Below are positions 38,460 to 47,527 of a stretch of DNA of 58,892 nt, one piece after another (within the stretch, counting starts at the first letter, position 1; every line of letters starts with the position of its first letter). The DNA comes from Marinoscillum furvescens DSM 4134. GTDB lineage: Bacteria > Bacteroidota > Bacteroidia > Cytophagales > Cyclobacteriaceae. The stretch is from the NCBI RefSeq assembly GCF_003386095.1, contig NZ_QREG01000010.1, positions 137,269 to 196,160 of the forward strand. Reading direction: 5' to 3'. The translations under genes were made by a program, and so were the position numbers. A model generated the notes under the pieces. It was not told the origin of the DNA and searched no databases. It was given only the letters and a program-made list of their open reading frames with translations.

Positions 38460-38746
38460 GTGCACCAAAACACACAGTGGAGGTGCCAAATTCAGAAAAT
38501 GGGACGTTCTACTATTTATTGGTAATATTTTAATTAGAGTCAAAATATTTGCTAAATCAGTAATTTAGCTGTTTTAGCACCTGTGAAAAGTATCAAAATA
38601 TTAATGGGTAATAATTTATAGGTTTTGGGAAGTGTGTGATTTCGGTTTAGGGAAGAGTTGTTCATCTTGATAAAAGAATCGGAGGATTACCAGCTCCGGT
38701 GAGTGGTCTATAAAGGCCATGAAATGTACAACCTAAACCAATTGAT
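38460..38746. other. AT-rich promoter region
   Basis: No gene. A short inverted repeat CGGAG (38680-38684) / CTCCG (38694-38698) lies about 50 bp before the next start and might be an operator or a leader hairpin. Nothing else stands out. Confidence 0.35.
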
Positions 38747-41281
38747 ATGTTAAAACACAGCTACCTATTCAAGTGCTCAAGACAGTTGGCTCAGCGCCTT
38801 TGTCTGATGACTTTTTCTTTGCTAAGTGCCTATGCACTTTCTGCGCAAACTACAGTGTATTCACTGGATGATCTTAAACCTTATCTCGATGATGACAATG
38901 TACACGTAATACTGAGCCCGGGTACGTATACCGTCACTGGAGCTGAAGCATTGAATGGAGATTATCCGGATACGGTGATTATGAACGGTAAGACCAATAA
39001 GGTGCTCTTCCTTTTTAAAGGTAACAATAGCACCTACGATTTCACAGGTGTTACCATCAATGTGGAAACCTCGGTGTTTTCTTCTCTGGGCAATTATGAT
39101 GTCAATGAGATCCAAATCCTTGGTAACAACAATGTGCTGAAAAACCTCACGTTGGTAGATTTGGGATCTGTAGACGATCGCCCTACCAAGCGCGCTCAAA
39201 ACATCGTGATGGATGGCTCAGGCAATCGTATTGAAGGCTTTCATGTCACTGTAAAAGGGTCTTATCCCTATGGTTATGGAGATGCTTTTGGCAAAGGTGG
39301 CAGCTGGACCATCAAGCATTACAAGCACAGTGGCTGTCTCATTAGAGGGGAGTCCAATCATCTGAAAAACTCTACCTTTATTCAGCGCTCTTACGGACAC
39401 TGTTTGTTTATGCAGGCAGCTAGTAATCCGATCATCGAGGGCTGCTACATAGAAGGAGAGATGCGCTCTACTGACGACATGCTCGCGGAGACATCTGGCC
39501 CGGCTTATGACATTGATTTCCAAACAGTGTGGGGCTATCGACTGCCCCCGGGATATATGCTTAGCCTGGGTGAAGGCGGTATTAGAGCATACAACGCCGG
39601 AACTACCCGAATCGATGGAGTGGAGTATCAGCGAGGTACTTCCAACCCTACAGTGCTCAACTGTACCATTAAAAATATGCGTACAGGCGTGGTGCTGGCG
39701 CATGCCTCAGGCACCAAATATGTAGAAGGCTGCTCAGCCATCGGTTGTGAGACAGGCTTTAGCCTGGGATCTAATGGTGATCTGGTCAACTGTAGCGCAG
39801 ATGCCGCTTACGGATGGGTGTATAAAGATGCTTATGACTCCAACAATGGTGTGAATGCTGACATTACTGTTTTGCCACCAAGTGCGCCTTACTACAATGG
39901 CTCTGGGGTGCTGGCTTATATTGGAGGATACAACCATAACATTACACTTCGTAGTTCTGACCCAAATCCCAATCAAGGCATTCAGGTGATGTTTGGCGGA
40001 GATCTGCCCGGTATCCGTTTCCTAAACGGAGCCAATGCCTCGCAAAACAACCATACACCGGATAATGTAACGCTGAATAATTTTACTGGATTTCCTGTAT
40101 TACTGACATCAGGTAGTTCAAACATTAGCGGTCAGTCGTGCGGTACTATTACTGACAATGGCACCTCCAATACCCTGTCACAGTCTACTGCGTGCAATAG
40201 CAATATTGCTTTATTCGGAATGGCTTCACAGTCCTCTACAGGATATGGTGGGGTGGCCAACCGTGCCATCGATGGAGACACCAACGGGAAATGGTCTGGA
40301 AATTCTGTAACGCATACCAACAATGAGGCCAATCCGTGGTGGGAAGTAGCACTGGATACGGTCTATAGCATTGGCGATATCAATATTTTTAACCGTACGG
40401 ATGGCTGCTGCAAGGCCAGGCTTACCAACTTCACTGTATCGGTGATCAATGGCGGCAGCACTACCTTCTCACAGTCTTACACCTCTTATCCGGATCCTTC
40501 CATTACAGTAGATGCGGGAGGAGCTATTGGTGATGTAGTACGTGTACAGCTAGACGATACCAACCCGCTTTCTCTTGCTGAAGTGCAGGTTTTTGAAAGT
40601 GTCAACACCATCACTGTTCAGGAAAATGAAACCGGCTTTTGCGGAGTAGAGGGCACCATCGACAGCAACCATGCCGGACATACCGGAACAGGCTTTGCCA
40701 ATACTACCAATAGTCTTGGGACTGGTATCGACTATGAGATAGACGGTGATGCAGGTGACTATACCTTGGTTTGGCGCTATGCCAGTACTTCTGACCGTCC
40801 GGCGGACCTCATTGTAAACAGTTCCACAGTGGCGAGCAATATTGCCTTTGACCTGACAGGAGCATGGACTTCATGGGCCAATACTGCAGCCGTGACCGTA
40901 AACCTGGCTGCCGGCGTGAAAACGGTAAGATTGGAAGGGGTGACTTCCAGTGGTCTGGCCAATATTGACTATATGGAGGTGACAGGCCCCAATGTGGCAG
41001 CCTCTAGCTGTACTTCTGGTGCCCGCAAGGCGGACACTCAGCCAAAAGTGGCACTGAGCGTATACCCGAACCCTGCTACTGACGTGCTCTATATCGATGC
41101 GCCTGAGCAGCAGTTTAAGCATTATGCTATCTTTTCGTTGGGTGGCCAGCAGCTGCGCCACGGAGTGCTGACGGCCGATCAGCAGAAAATAGATGTAAGT
41201 GGCCTCACTGGCGGTCTTTACATGCTAAAACTGAGCGGAGCAGCTACAAAGACCCAAATGATGAAAGTAGTTGTGAAATAA
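38747..41281 (+). CDS. Beta-helix protein with lectin-like domains and T9SS signal
   Basis: 844 residues. Signal peptide (about 1-33, ending LSAQ) with a longer than usual basic start. Parallel beta-helix domain (about 40-470) with ladders such as NNVLKNLTLVDLG and YGHCLFMQAASNPIIEGCYIEGE. An F5/8-type (fucolectin-like) domain (about 480-620: SQSSTGYGGVANRAIDGD, NRTDGCCKARL) follows, then a CBM6-like sandwich (about 625-745: YTLVWRYAS, LEGVTSSGLANIDYMEV). The T9SS C-terminal domain (about 765-844, LSVYPNPATDVLYI) ends it. Probably a cell-surface or released polysaccharide-active enzyme with carbohydrate-binding arms. The fucolectin-like domain (RTDGCC) fits a fucose-containing target. The family of the helix domain is not clear to me. 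Confidence 0.8.
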   Translation: MLKHSYLFKCSRQLAQRLCLMTFSLLSAYALSAQTTVYSLDDLKPYLDDDNVHVILSPGTYTVTGAEALNGDYPDTVIMNGKTNKVLFLFKGNNSTYDFTGVTINVETSVFSSLGNYDVNEIQILGNNNVLKNLTLVDLGSVDDRPTKRAQNIVMDGSGNRIEGFHVTVKGSYPYGYGDAFGKGGSWTIKHYKHSGCLIRGESNHLKNSTFIQRSYGHCLFMQAASNPIIEGCYIEGEMRSTDDMLAETSGPAYDIDFQTVWGYRLPPGYMLSLGEGGIRAYNAGTTRIDGVEYQRGTSNPTVLNCTIKNMRTGVVLAHASGTKYVEGCSAIGCETGFSLGSNGDLVNCSADAAYGWVYKDAYDSNNGVNADITVLPPSAPYYNGSGVLAYIGGYNHNITLRSSDPNPNQGIQVMFGGDLPGIRFLNGANASQNNHTPDNVTLNNFTGFPVLLTSGSSNISGQSCGTITDNGTSNTLSQSTACNSNIALFGMASQSSTGYGGVANRAIDGDTNGKWSGNSVTHTNNEANPWWEVALDTVYSIGDINIFNRTDGCCKARLTNFTVSVINGGSTTFSQSYTSYPDPSITVDAGGAIGDVVRVQLDDTNPLSLAEVQVFESVNTITVQENETGFCGVEGTIDSNHAGHTGTGFANTTNSLGTGIDYEIDGDAGDYTLVWRYASTSDRPADLIVNSSTVASNIAFDLTGAWTSWANTAAVTVNLAAGVKTVRLEGVTSSGLANIDYMEVTGPNVAASSCTSGARKADTQPKVALSVYPNPATDVLYIDAPEQQFKHYAIFSLGGQQLRHGVLTADQQKIDVSGLTGGLYMLKLSGAATKTQMMKVVVK

Positions 41282-41333
41282 CTTAAAAATCAAGTGTTCT
41301 GTAAAGCACTTCCCTGACTGGGAATGAAGAAAT

Positions 41334-41376
41334 GCAGACCCTGATCCGAAGCTTATGGATTGGGGTCTGCTTTTTT
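41334..41376 (+). terminator. Terminator after the beta-helix/lectin gene
   Basis: GCAGACCC (41334-41341) pairs with GGGTCTGC (41363-41370), extended by an imperfect inner stem GATCC/GGATT, and followed by six T. Confidence 0.82.
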
Positions 41377-41517
41377 ATGCCTTTTTAGAAAAAGAGCATT
41401 AATTGAAAGTATTCGAGACGAAATTCAAAGCACCTCAATGTAAAAAATTACGATATTGCGCCCTCAAAACCGACTGTGCTGTCGGGAGTCTAAATCGTAA
41501 ACTTTTTCAAAAAGAGA

Positions 41518-42432
41518 ATGAACGGAAGTGACAAGCTGTGGGGTATAGACCTGGGCGGAACAAAAATAGAAGGTGTAGTATTGGCAAGTGCGGAAAATCC
41601 AGAAGTATTGTGTCGCCATCGGGTGCCCACCGAAGCTAATCAGGGCTACGAGCACGTACTGGGACAGGTGCAAAAGCTCGTCAATGTACTGCAAAACGAA
41701 ACAGGAGAAAGCCCTCAACGAATAGGGATAGGGACGCCAGGAATCTGTATGCCTTCTACAGGCTTGATGAAAAACTGTAACGCTACCGCTCTCAACGGAA
41801 AGCCTATGAAAGCTGATCTGGAGAAGCTTTTGGGCATTGAAGTACGCATGGCCAATGATGCCAATTGCTTTGCACTGGCTGAAGCCACCATGGGTGCTGT
41901 AAAGCAAGATTTTCCAGACGCCAAGGTGGTGTTTGGCGTAATACTCGGCACAGGAGTAGGAGGAGGTGTGGTAGTAAACGGCCAGCTTATCAACGGCCGA
42001 CATGCCATCGGTGGTGAGTGGGGACACAATTACCTGCCGGGCTTTGAAGGTCGTGACTGTTTTTGTGGTAAAAAAGGAGATAATGAAAGTGTGCTTTCTG
42101 GTCCTTCTCTGGAGTGGTACTATGCGCAGCAGTCGGGACAGCAAAAGCCGCTAAAGGAAATAGTAACGCTTGCGCGCGAAGGAAAAGACGCAGTGGCTGT
42201 AGCTACCCTCGATCGTTTGATTGCCGGCTTTGGGATGGCCATCAGCGTGGTGGTGAATATCCTCGATCCGGATGTAATAGTGATCGGAGGAGGCGTAGGG
42301 AACATTTCAGAGCTTTATACGAAAGGAGTAGAGGCCATTGCACCGAATGTGTTTGACGGCACTTTTGAAGGGGCTGTAGTGAAACCGAAGCTAGGGGATA
42401 GCGCTGGCGTTTTTGGTGCAGCATTTTTGTAG
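41518..42432 (+). CDS. ROK-family sugar kinase with incomplete zinc motif
   Basis: Cytoplasmic ATP-dependent sugar kinase, 304 residues. Visible: phosphate-binding DLGGTK (11-16), NDANC with expected catalytic Asp114, GTGVGGG (144-150), and GGEWGH (165-170). The ROK zinc site normally has His then CxCGxxGC; here His170, Cys181 and Cys183 are kept but the last Cys is Asp188 (CFCGKKGD). This is an oddity: either a different metal geometry or a subgroup lacking zinc. It could be a fructokinase, glucokinase or N-acyl-hexosamine kinase; in this locus it would phosphorylate a monosaccharide released by the glycosidases. It starts well after a terminator, so it has its own promoter. Confidence 0.85.
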   Translation: MNGSDKLWGIDLGGTKIEGVVLASAENPEVLCRHRVPTEANQGYEHVLGQVQKLVNVLQNETGESPQRIGIGTPGICMPSTGLMKNCNATALNGKPMKADLEKLLGIEVRMANDANCFALAEATMGAVKQDFPDAKVVFGVILGTGVGGGVVVNGQLINGRHAIGGEWGHNYLPGFEGRDCFCGKKGDNESVLSGPSLEWYYAQQSGQQKPLKEIVTLAREGKDAVAVATLDRLIAGFGMAISVVVNILDPDVIVIGGGVGNISELYTKGVEAIAPNVFDGTFEGAVVKPKLGDSAGVFGAAFL

Positions 42433-42505
42433 TTTTGAGAAATGAACAAACCTTTGCGCAAGACTCTGGTGGGGTTTTTGTGCGAAGGCCAGCAAATCCT
42501 GACTC

Positions 42506-44857
42506 ATGCAATTTTTCACCAAATCCTGTACACTTTTAGCACTCATAGGAGCGTTTTCGGCCATTGGTCAGTCGCAGTACCAAATTAGTGGGGCAATAGA
42601 AAACGAAAATGAAGAGGCGGTACCATTTGCAAATGTGGTGTTTTTACAAGCCACAGACTCCTCTTTTGTATCGGGCGTGGTGGCAGCGGTGGATGGGCGG
42701 TTTCAGGCTCAGTTAGCACAGGGGTACTACCTTATTCATGTTTCGTACATTGGTTATCGAAAGACCTATACAGCGCCGTTTCTGCTGCAGACAGATACCT
42801 TGTTAAGTGCTATTAGGCTCCAGCCCAACACCCAGCAGATGCAAGAGGTAGTGGTAGAGGCTAAAAAGGTGAATGTAGAGGTGAAGCCAGGCATGACAAC
42901 CTATAACCTGAGCAATACTACGGGGTTGGAGGCGAGCAGCGCTATGGATCTCATGCAAAACATACCTTCTACTGCCGTGGGCATGGATGATGAAGTCACC
43001 TACAGAGGAAGAAAGGTGGCAATTCTGATAGATGGTGTAGCTACCGATGTTGAGAATATTTTAGAGCAAATACCTGCCAGTCAGATTGCCTCCATAGAGG
43101 TAATCAGCAATCCCTCTGCCAAGTATGATGCACGCAATGGAGAGAGTGTGATCAATATTATACTCAAAAAGAATAGCACGATTGGAATAAATGGAAATAT
43201 CGCTGCAACGCTCGGCGGGGACCATTACAAAAAGCTGGCAGCGGGAGCAAACTTCAGTCAAAATAAACTCAAAATAGGGATGTATGGCAATATGCGCTGG
43301 GACGAGCGGCTTGACCGCCAAACAAGCCTGCGTACAGCATACTACGATAACCCAATCCATACCCGCCAGCTATACACAGGAAACATCAACGAAATAGCTC
43401 ATAATTATCGGTTGTCGCTTAGTCAAAAATTTGATGGTGGGGCGTTGGTTCAGGGAAGTATGGCGTTGGGCTTTGCTGACTACAGAAATGACCGGGAGTA
43501 TGCCATATCCAGAACGAGGGCTGATACCGACGAAAGGGTTACGCTTCGTGACCGCCAGGGGCAGGATAGCCGTGCCTGGAATAGGAGCAGCCTGGTATTT
43601 CGTAAGCCTATAGGAGAAAACGCTCTCAAAATTACAGCCAAGGCGGGGTATAGCAGCAGGAAATATGCGTTTGCTTTTGTAGATAGTTTGTTTGTGGGTG
43701 AGCAGGGCTTTCAGCGAATAGCGAGAACCGACAGCATTCAGGATGATTTGATTCCAGATTGGCAGTTGGAGTTACTTGGTGATTATGAGCACACATTGCC
43801 AGGCAGTTTTCAGTTGGACTATGGAGCTTTTGCCAAAAGGCGAATTACCAGTCGCCACTACCAATACTACCGGCTGAAAGACAGCTGGGAGCTGGATAGT
43901 ATACGTAGCAACCGCTATCACTATCTGGATGAGGAGTATGGCGGCTATGTTTTGCTCAATGGTCAGCATCCAGCTCACGAAACCTTTACGTTTACCGTAG
44001 GAGGACGGCTGACTTATACCTCCATAAGACCTGAAGCAGATGGTGTGGATAGCCTGACCACCAATAATTACTGGAGTCTTCAGCCTAGTTTACAGTTATC
44101 CTACCGGCTAAGCGAAACTTCTGGAGTGGCTTTGAGCTATACGCATAAAAACAAAGCGCCGAATTATCGTTTTCTTAATCCCTTTCGCACGATTTATAGT
44201 CCCAGTTTCATGAGTTATGGAAATCCACTTCTAGAGCCTGAGGTGATCCAAACTGTGGAGCTCGAGTACGATAAATCATGGAAAGACAACAAAGTCTTTG
44301 CCAGCAATAGCATTTATTACCGAAATGTATCCAATGCCACTGTAAGGCACCGGTTTGAAGATGATCAGGAGGTGATCAACAACACCTTTGCTAATGTGCC
44401 TTCTATGGGCGCTGTAGGGTTGGAGTCTATTACCCAACTGAAGCTGGTCAAGAAGCTTAAGGTTCAGAATAGCTTGAATGTTTACAATGCAGGGTATACC
44501 ACCTATAACGCAGATCAGGAAGAAATACGCCGTAGAGCTACAAGCCTCACTAGCAAAACCAGTGTGGAATATACCTTGCCCAAAGGCACTTCGGCTAAAG
44601 TGCAATTCAATTGTTTCTCAGATGTGCTCACGGCACAGGGTTCCATGGAAGGATACTATTTCGCAGATGTGTACTTACGTCACCAGCTTTTTGATAAGTC
44701 TGTGAACCTTAACCTTCGTATGGCAGATGTTTTTCACACATGGAAACGCTCAGTTGATGTGGATCAGTCTGAAACATTTGTTTCTGAGAGCATATATACA
44801 AGAAATACTTCCAGATACTATTTGACCATTGCTTATAAGTTTGTTAAGTCTTCTTGA
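42506..44857 (+). CDS. TonB-dependent-receptor-like outer-membrane beta-barrel protein
   Basis: 783 residues, signal peptide (about 1-22). It has a CarboxypepD_reg-like domain (about 26-110), a TonB-box-like stretch MQEVVVEAKKVNV, a plug domain (about 125-225: DLMQNIPSTAVGMDDEVTYRGRKVAILIDG read in parts, and SIEVISNPSAKYDARNGESVINIILKKN likewise) and an outer-membrane beta-barrel family domain (about 300-783). This subgroup lacks a SusD partner and is usually assigned to peptide, metal or small-ligand uptake, or sensing. It lies 73 bp after the ROK gene, likely the same transcript. Substrate unknown. Confidence 0.85.
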   Translation: MQFFTKSCTLLALIGAFSAIGQSQYQISGAIENENEEAVPFANVVFLQATDSSFVSGVVAAVDGRFQAQLAQGYYLIHVSYIGYRKTYTAPFLLQTDTLLSAIRLQPNTQQMQEVVVEAKKVNVEVKPGMTTYNLSNTTGLEASSAMDLMQNIPSTAVGMDDEVTYRGRKVAILIDGVATDVENILEQIPASQIASIEVISNPSAKYDARNGESVINIILKKNSTIGINGNIAATLGGDHYKKLAAGANFSQNKLKIGMYGNMRWDERLDRQTSLRTAYYDNPIHTRQLYTGNINEIAHNYRLSLSQKFDGGALVQGSMALGFADYRNDREYAISRTRADTDERVTLRDRQGQDSRAWNRSSLVFRKPIGENALKITAKAGYSSRKYAFAFVDSLFVGEQGFQRIARTDSIQDDLIPDWQLELLGDYEHTLPGSFQLDYGAFAKRRITSRHYQYYRLKDSWELDSIRSNRYHYLDEEYGGYVLLNGQHPAHETFTFTVGGRLTYTSIRPEADGVDSLTTNNYWSLQPSLQLSYRLSETSGVALSYTHKNKAPNYRFLNPFRTIYSPSFMSYGNPLLEPEVIQTVELEYDKSWKDNKVFASNSIYYRNVSNATVRHRFEDDQEVINNTFANVPSMGAVGLESITQLKLVKKLKVQNSLNVYNAGYTTYNADQEEIRRRATSLTSKTSVEYTLPKGTSAKVQFNCFSDVLTAQGSMEGYYFADVYLRHQLFDKSVNLNLRMADVFHTWKRSVDVDQSETFVSESIYTRNTSRYYLTIAYKFVKSS

Positions 44858-44889
44858 GTAGTGTTCTTGTCAGGTTAGGAAGAGGCAGC

Positions 44890-45933
44890 TTATCCGACTA
44901 ATTGCTTATGAATGGAGCGGTCTGACGATGCACGTACCATTAGTTCGGTATTGAGGACGATGGATTCTGATTTCACTATTTCCTTATTTTTTCTGTGTTT
45001 CAAGACCTGGGTAGCGGCAATTACCCCCATATCTGTGGCCGGATGATAAATAGTGGAGAGCTGAGGTTCAATAATTGAAGATATAGGGTCATTGTTGAAG
45101 CCAATGACGGCAAGTTCTTCAGGAATCTTGATCCCTTTACTTTTGGCCGATTGAATGAGCGAGACCGCAGCTGTATCATTTGCGCTAAATACCCCGTCTG
45201 GGCGCTCATTCAAACCGAAAAGTTGTTCGGCACAGTGATGTCCATCTTCTGCGCTTAATGAACTGTGTAGAATGAGGCTTTCGTCGAGGGGGAGGTTGTG
45301 TTTGGAGAGTGCTGCTATGTAGCCTTTTTGCCGCTCGCTGTACACGTTGCGTATCTGAGAGCCTCCTAGATGCGCGATGCGTTTGCAACCCTGAGTGATC
45401 AGGTGTTCTGTGGCTTTGAAACCTGCATCAAAATTGTCAATGGCGACCAGGTCTGAGTTGAGTTGGTCAGTTACACGGTCTACAAAAACCAGCGGGATGT
45501 CCTTGTTGATAAACTGCTCAAAGTGATCAAACTTTTCGGTTTCCATAGCTAGCGAAATTACTACGCCTTCCACACGCCCTGCGAAAAGTGCCTGTGCGTT
45601 GGCCACTTCCTTCTCGTAGCTGTCCTGAGACTGGGTGATGATGACATTATAACCCGCATCGTTAGCCGCTTGTTCTATCCCGCTTATTAATGATGCAATG
45701 AAGGGCCTGTTGATCCAGGAGATAATTATACCTATGGTGTTGGTTTTGTTATTGCGAAGACTAGCAGCTATGGTGTTGGGTTGATATCCGTATTTTGCAG
45801 CATAGTTTTGAATGGCTTTTTTTGTTTTTTTGCCAATACTCGGGTGATCCTTTAGCGCTCTAGATACGGTAGAAGGAGATACCTTCAGGTGGCTCGCAAT
45901 ATCATAAATAGTTATCTCGCCTTTTTTCTTCAT
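44890..45933 (-). CDS. LacI-family transcriptional regulator
   Basis: 347 residues from ATG 45933; a longer in-frame start at 46056 puts 41 residues before the helix-turn-helix and is unlikely. N-terminal LacI DNA-binding domain: ITIYDIASHLKVSPSTVSRAL (read as ITIYDIASHLKVSPSTVSRA) with hinge helix NTIAASLRNNK, then a periplasmic-binding-protein-like sugar sensor domain (about 63-340). It is transcribed divergently from GH88 and the MFS transporter and converges with the barrel gene (32 bp apart). It most likely controls the GH88-MFS genes and perhaps other carbohydrate genes here in response to a released sugar. Confidence 0.92.
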   Translation of the reverse strand: MKKKGEITIYDIASHLKVSPSTVSRALKDHPSIGKKTKKAIQNYAAKYGYQPNTIAASLRNNKTNTIGIIISWINRPFIASLISGIEQAANDAGYNVIITQSQDSYEKEVANAQALFAGRVEGVVISLAMETEKFDHFEQFINKDIPLVFVDRVTDQLNSDLVAIDNFDAGFKATEHLITQGCKRIAHLGGSQIRNVYSERQKGYIAALSKHNLPLDESLILHSSLSAEDGHHCAEQLFGLNERPDGVFSANDTAAVSLIQSAKSKGIKIPEELAVIGFNNDPISSIIEPQLSTIYHPATDMGVIAATQVLKHRKNKEIVKSESIVLNTELMVRASSDRSIHKQLVG

Positions 45934-46235
45934 TAGAACCTGTTCATTTTTTGGATAGCCTGGTAAATGTACGATCATTTTTAAAAGCGTTTGCTTAGAT
46001 TCACCATTAGATGTACTGCCTACCATTGCCAGGTAATTTGCACTTAAAACTAGCATAGAAGTCTGTCTGAAGCACTTTTGGTCATTTTGTTATCTGCTTT
46101 GAATCATAGTTGATAGTTGTGCGGAGGTGTTCTTACGATCATTGAGTTGTGAAACAAAGCGGGTGCCACGGGCACAATGCCTGGCCTATTCGGACAACAC
46201 CCTTTGTTTTATATCTAAGAATTCGACGATCTAAA
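45934..46235. promoter_or_regulatory. Divergent LacI/GH88 promoter region with operator candidate
   Basis: 302 bp between the divergent regulator and GH88 genes. Within it AAGC-GTTT-GCTT (45985-45996) is an inverted repeat with 4-bp arms, 52 bp before the lacI-type start. It is A/T-flanked with a CG near the centre, as LacI-family operators often are. The match is weak and a single copy was found. Confidence 0.35.
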
Positions 46236-47525
46236 ATGACAATGAACAACCAAATGAAAGGAATTTTCCGCGCCAGACTTGAGCAATTTGGACCGAGTAT
46301 GAGTGTCCTGTTTTTTGCATTGGCTGTAGCCTCTTGCCAACTCAAGCAAAAAGAGGTTTTCAATATAGACGACCAGCTCGATTACTGTGCAGCACAAGCT
46401 GAGCGCACCATAGCCCTCACACCAGATGATGGCAAATCCATACCACGCAATATTGCTCCAAATAGCACCAAGTGGCGTTTTGTGGAGTATCAGGATTGGA
46501 CCAGCGGCTTTTGGCCGGGAGTACTGTGGTACGTATATGAGCATACGCAGGAGCCAGAGTGGAAAGCCCGCGCTCAGCAGTTTAGCGAATACCTCAGACC
46601 TCTTTCGGTGAGCCCTGCCAATGATCACGACCTGGGTTTCCAAGTACACAACAGCTTTGGGCACGGCTACCGCCTCACGGGCAATGAGGATTACAAAAAA
46701 GTGGTGCTGATGACTTCAGACACGCTGGAGACACTTTACAATCCGAATGTGGGTACCATCCTATCCTGGCCACGACCAGTGCCCAATATGGAATGGCCAC
46801 AGCACAACACCATCATGGATAACATGATCAACCTCGAAATGCTTTTCTGGGCTGCTAAAAACGGGGATAACAAAGGCCTCTACGACCTGGCGGTAAGCCA
46901 TGCCGATAAGACAATGGCTAACCATTTTCGTGACGACTATACTTCATACCATGTGGTCGTATATGATACCCTCACGGGTGAAAAGATCAAAGGAGTGACC
47001 CACCAGGGCTATAGCGACGAAAGCATGTGGGCTCGCGGACAGGCGTGGGCCATCTATGGCTATACTATGGTCTATCGTGAGACCGGTGACGAGAAGTACC
47101 TCGACTTTGCGCAGAAGGTAACCAACGTGTACCTCGATCGCTTGCCAGAAGACATGATCACATACTGGGACTTCAATGCGCCCAATATTCCGGATGAACC
47201 TCGTGATGCCTCTGCAGCGGCTGTGGTAGCTTCTGCGCTGATAGAGCTGGCTGGCCATACCAAAGATCCTGAGCTTAGCCGCAGGTACATTACCAGTGCG
47301 CAGGCTATGCTGGAAGAGCTCTCTACAGCTGCTTACCAGAGTCGTGAGCGCAATTCGGCGTTTTTGTTGCACTCTACAGGGCATAAGCCCAACCGCAGTG
47401 AGATTGACTATTCCATTATATATGCGGACTATTACTATATTGAGGCGCTGCTAAGACTGAAAGCTTACTACAACAACGAAGAAGCTATCACGTCTGTACT
47501 GGCATTAAACGAATCAGAATCATAG
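46236..47525 (+). CDS. GH88 unsaturated glucuronyl/galacturonyl hydrolase, lipoprotein
   Basis: Removes the 4,5-unsaturated uronic acid that polysaccharide lyases leave at the non-reducing end. From ATG 46236 it is 429 residues (46254 is also possible) with lipoprotein signal LAVASC (Cys34). The two catalytic Asp of the family are visible: Asp132 in NDHDLGFQ and Asp195 in NTIMDNMINLEMLFW, on an (alpha/alpha)6 barrel. QGYSDESMWARGQAWAIYGY (read as SDESMWARGQAWAIYGY) is also a family hallmark. It is followed 2 bp later by the sugar MFS gene and is divergent from LacI. It links functionally to the heparinase II/III-type lyase at 11962. Confidence 0.93.
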   Translation: MTMNNQMKGIFRARLEQFGPSMSVLFFALAVASCQLKQKEVFNIDDQLDYCAAQAERTIALTPDDGKSIPRNIAPNSTKWRFVEYQDWTSGFWPGVLWYVYEHTQEPEWKARAQQFSEYLRPLSVSPANDHDLGFQVHNSFGHGYRLTGNEDYKKVVLMTSDTLETLYNPNVGTILSWPRPVPNMEWPQHNTIMDNMINLEMLFWAAKNGDNKGLYDLAVSHADKTMANHFRDDYTSYHVVVYDTLTGEKIKGVTHQGYSDESMWARGQAWAIYGYTMVYRETGDEKYLDFAQKVTNVYLDRLPEDMITYWDFNAPNIPDEPRDASAAAVVASALIELAGHTKDPELSRRYITSAQAMLEELSTAAYQSRERNSAFLLHSTGHKPNRSEIDYSIIYADYYYIEALLRLKAYYNNEEAITSVLALNESES

Positions 47526-47527
47526 CT

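Noticed and set aside
41464-42144. Long minus-strand open frame opposite the ROK gene
   Set aside because: It is a shadow of a clear ROK kinase, with no signal or domain of its own.
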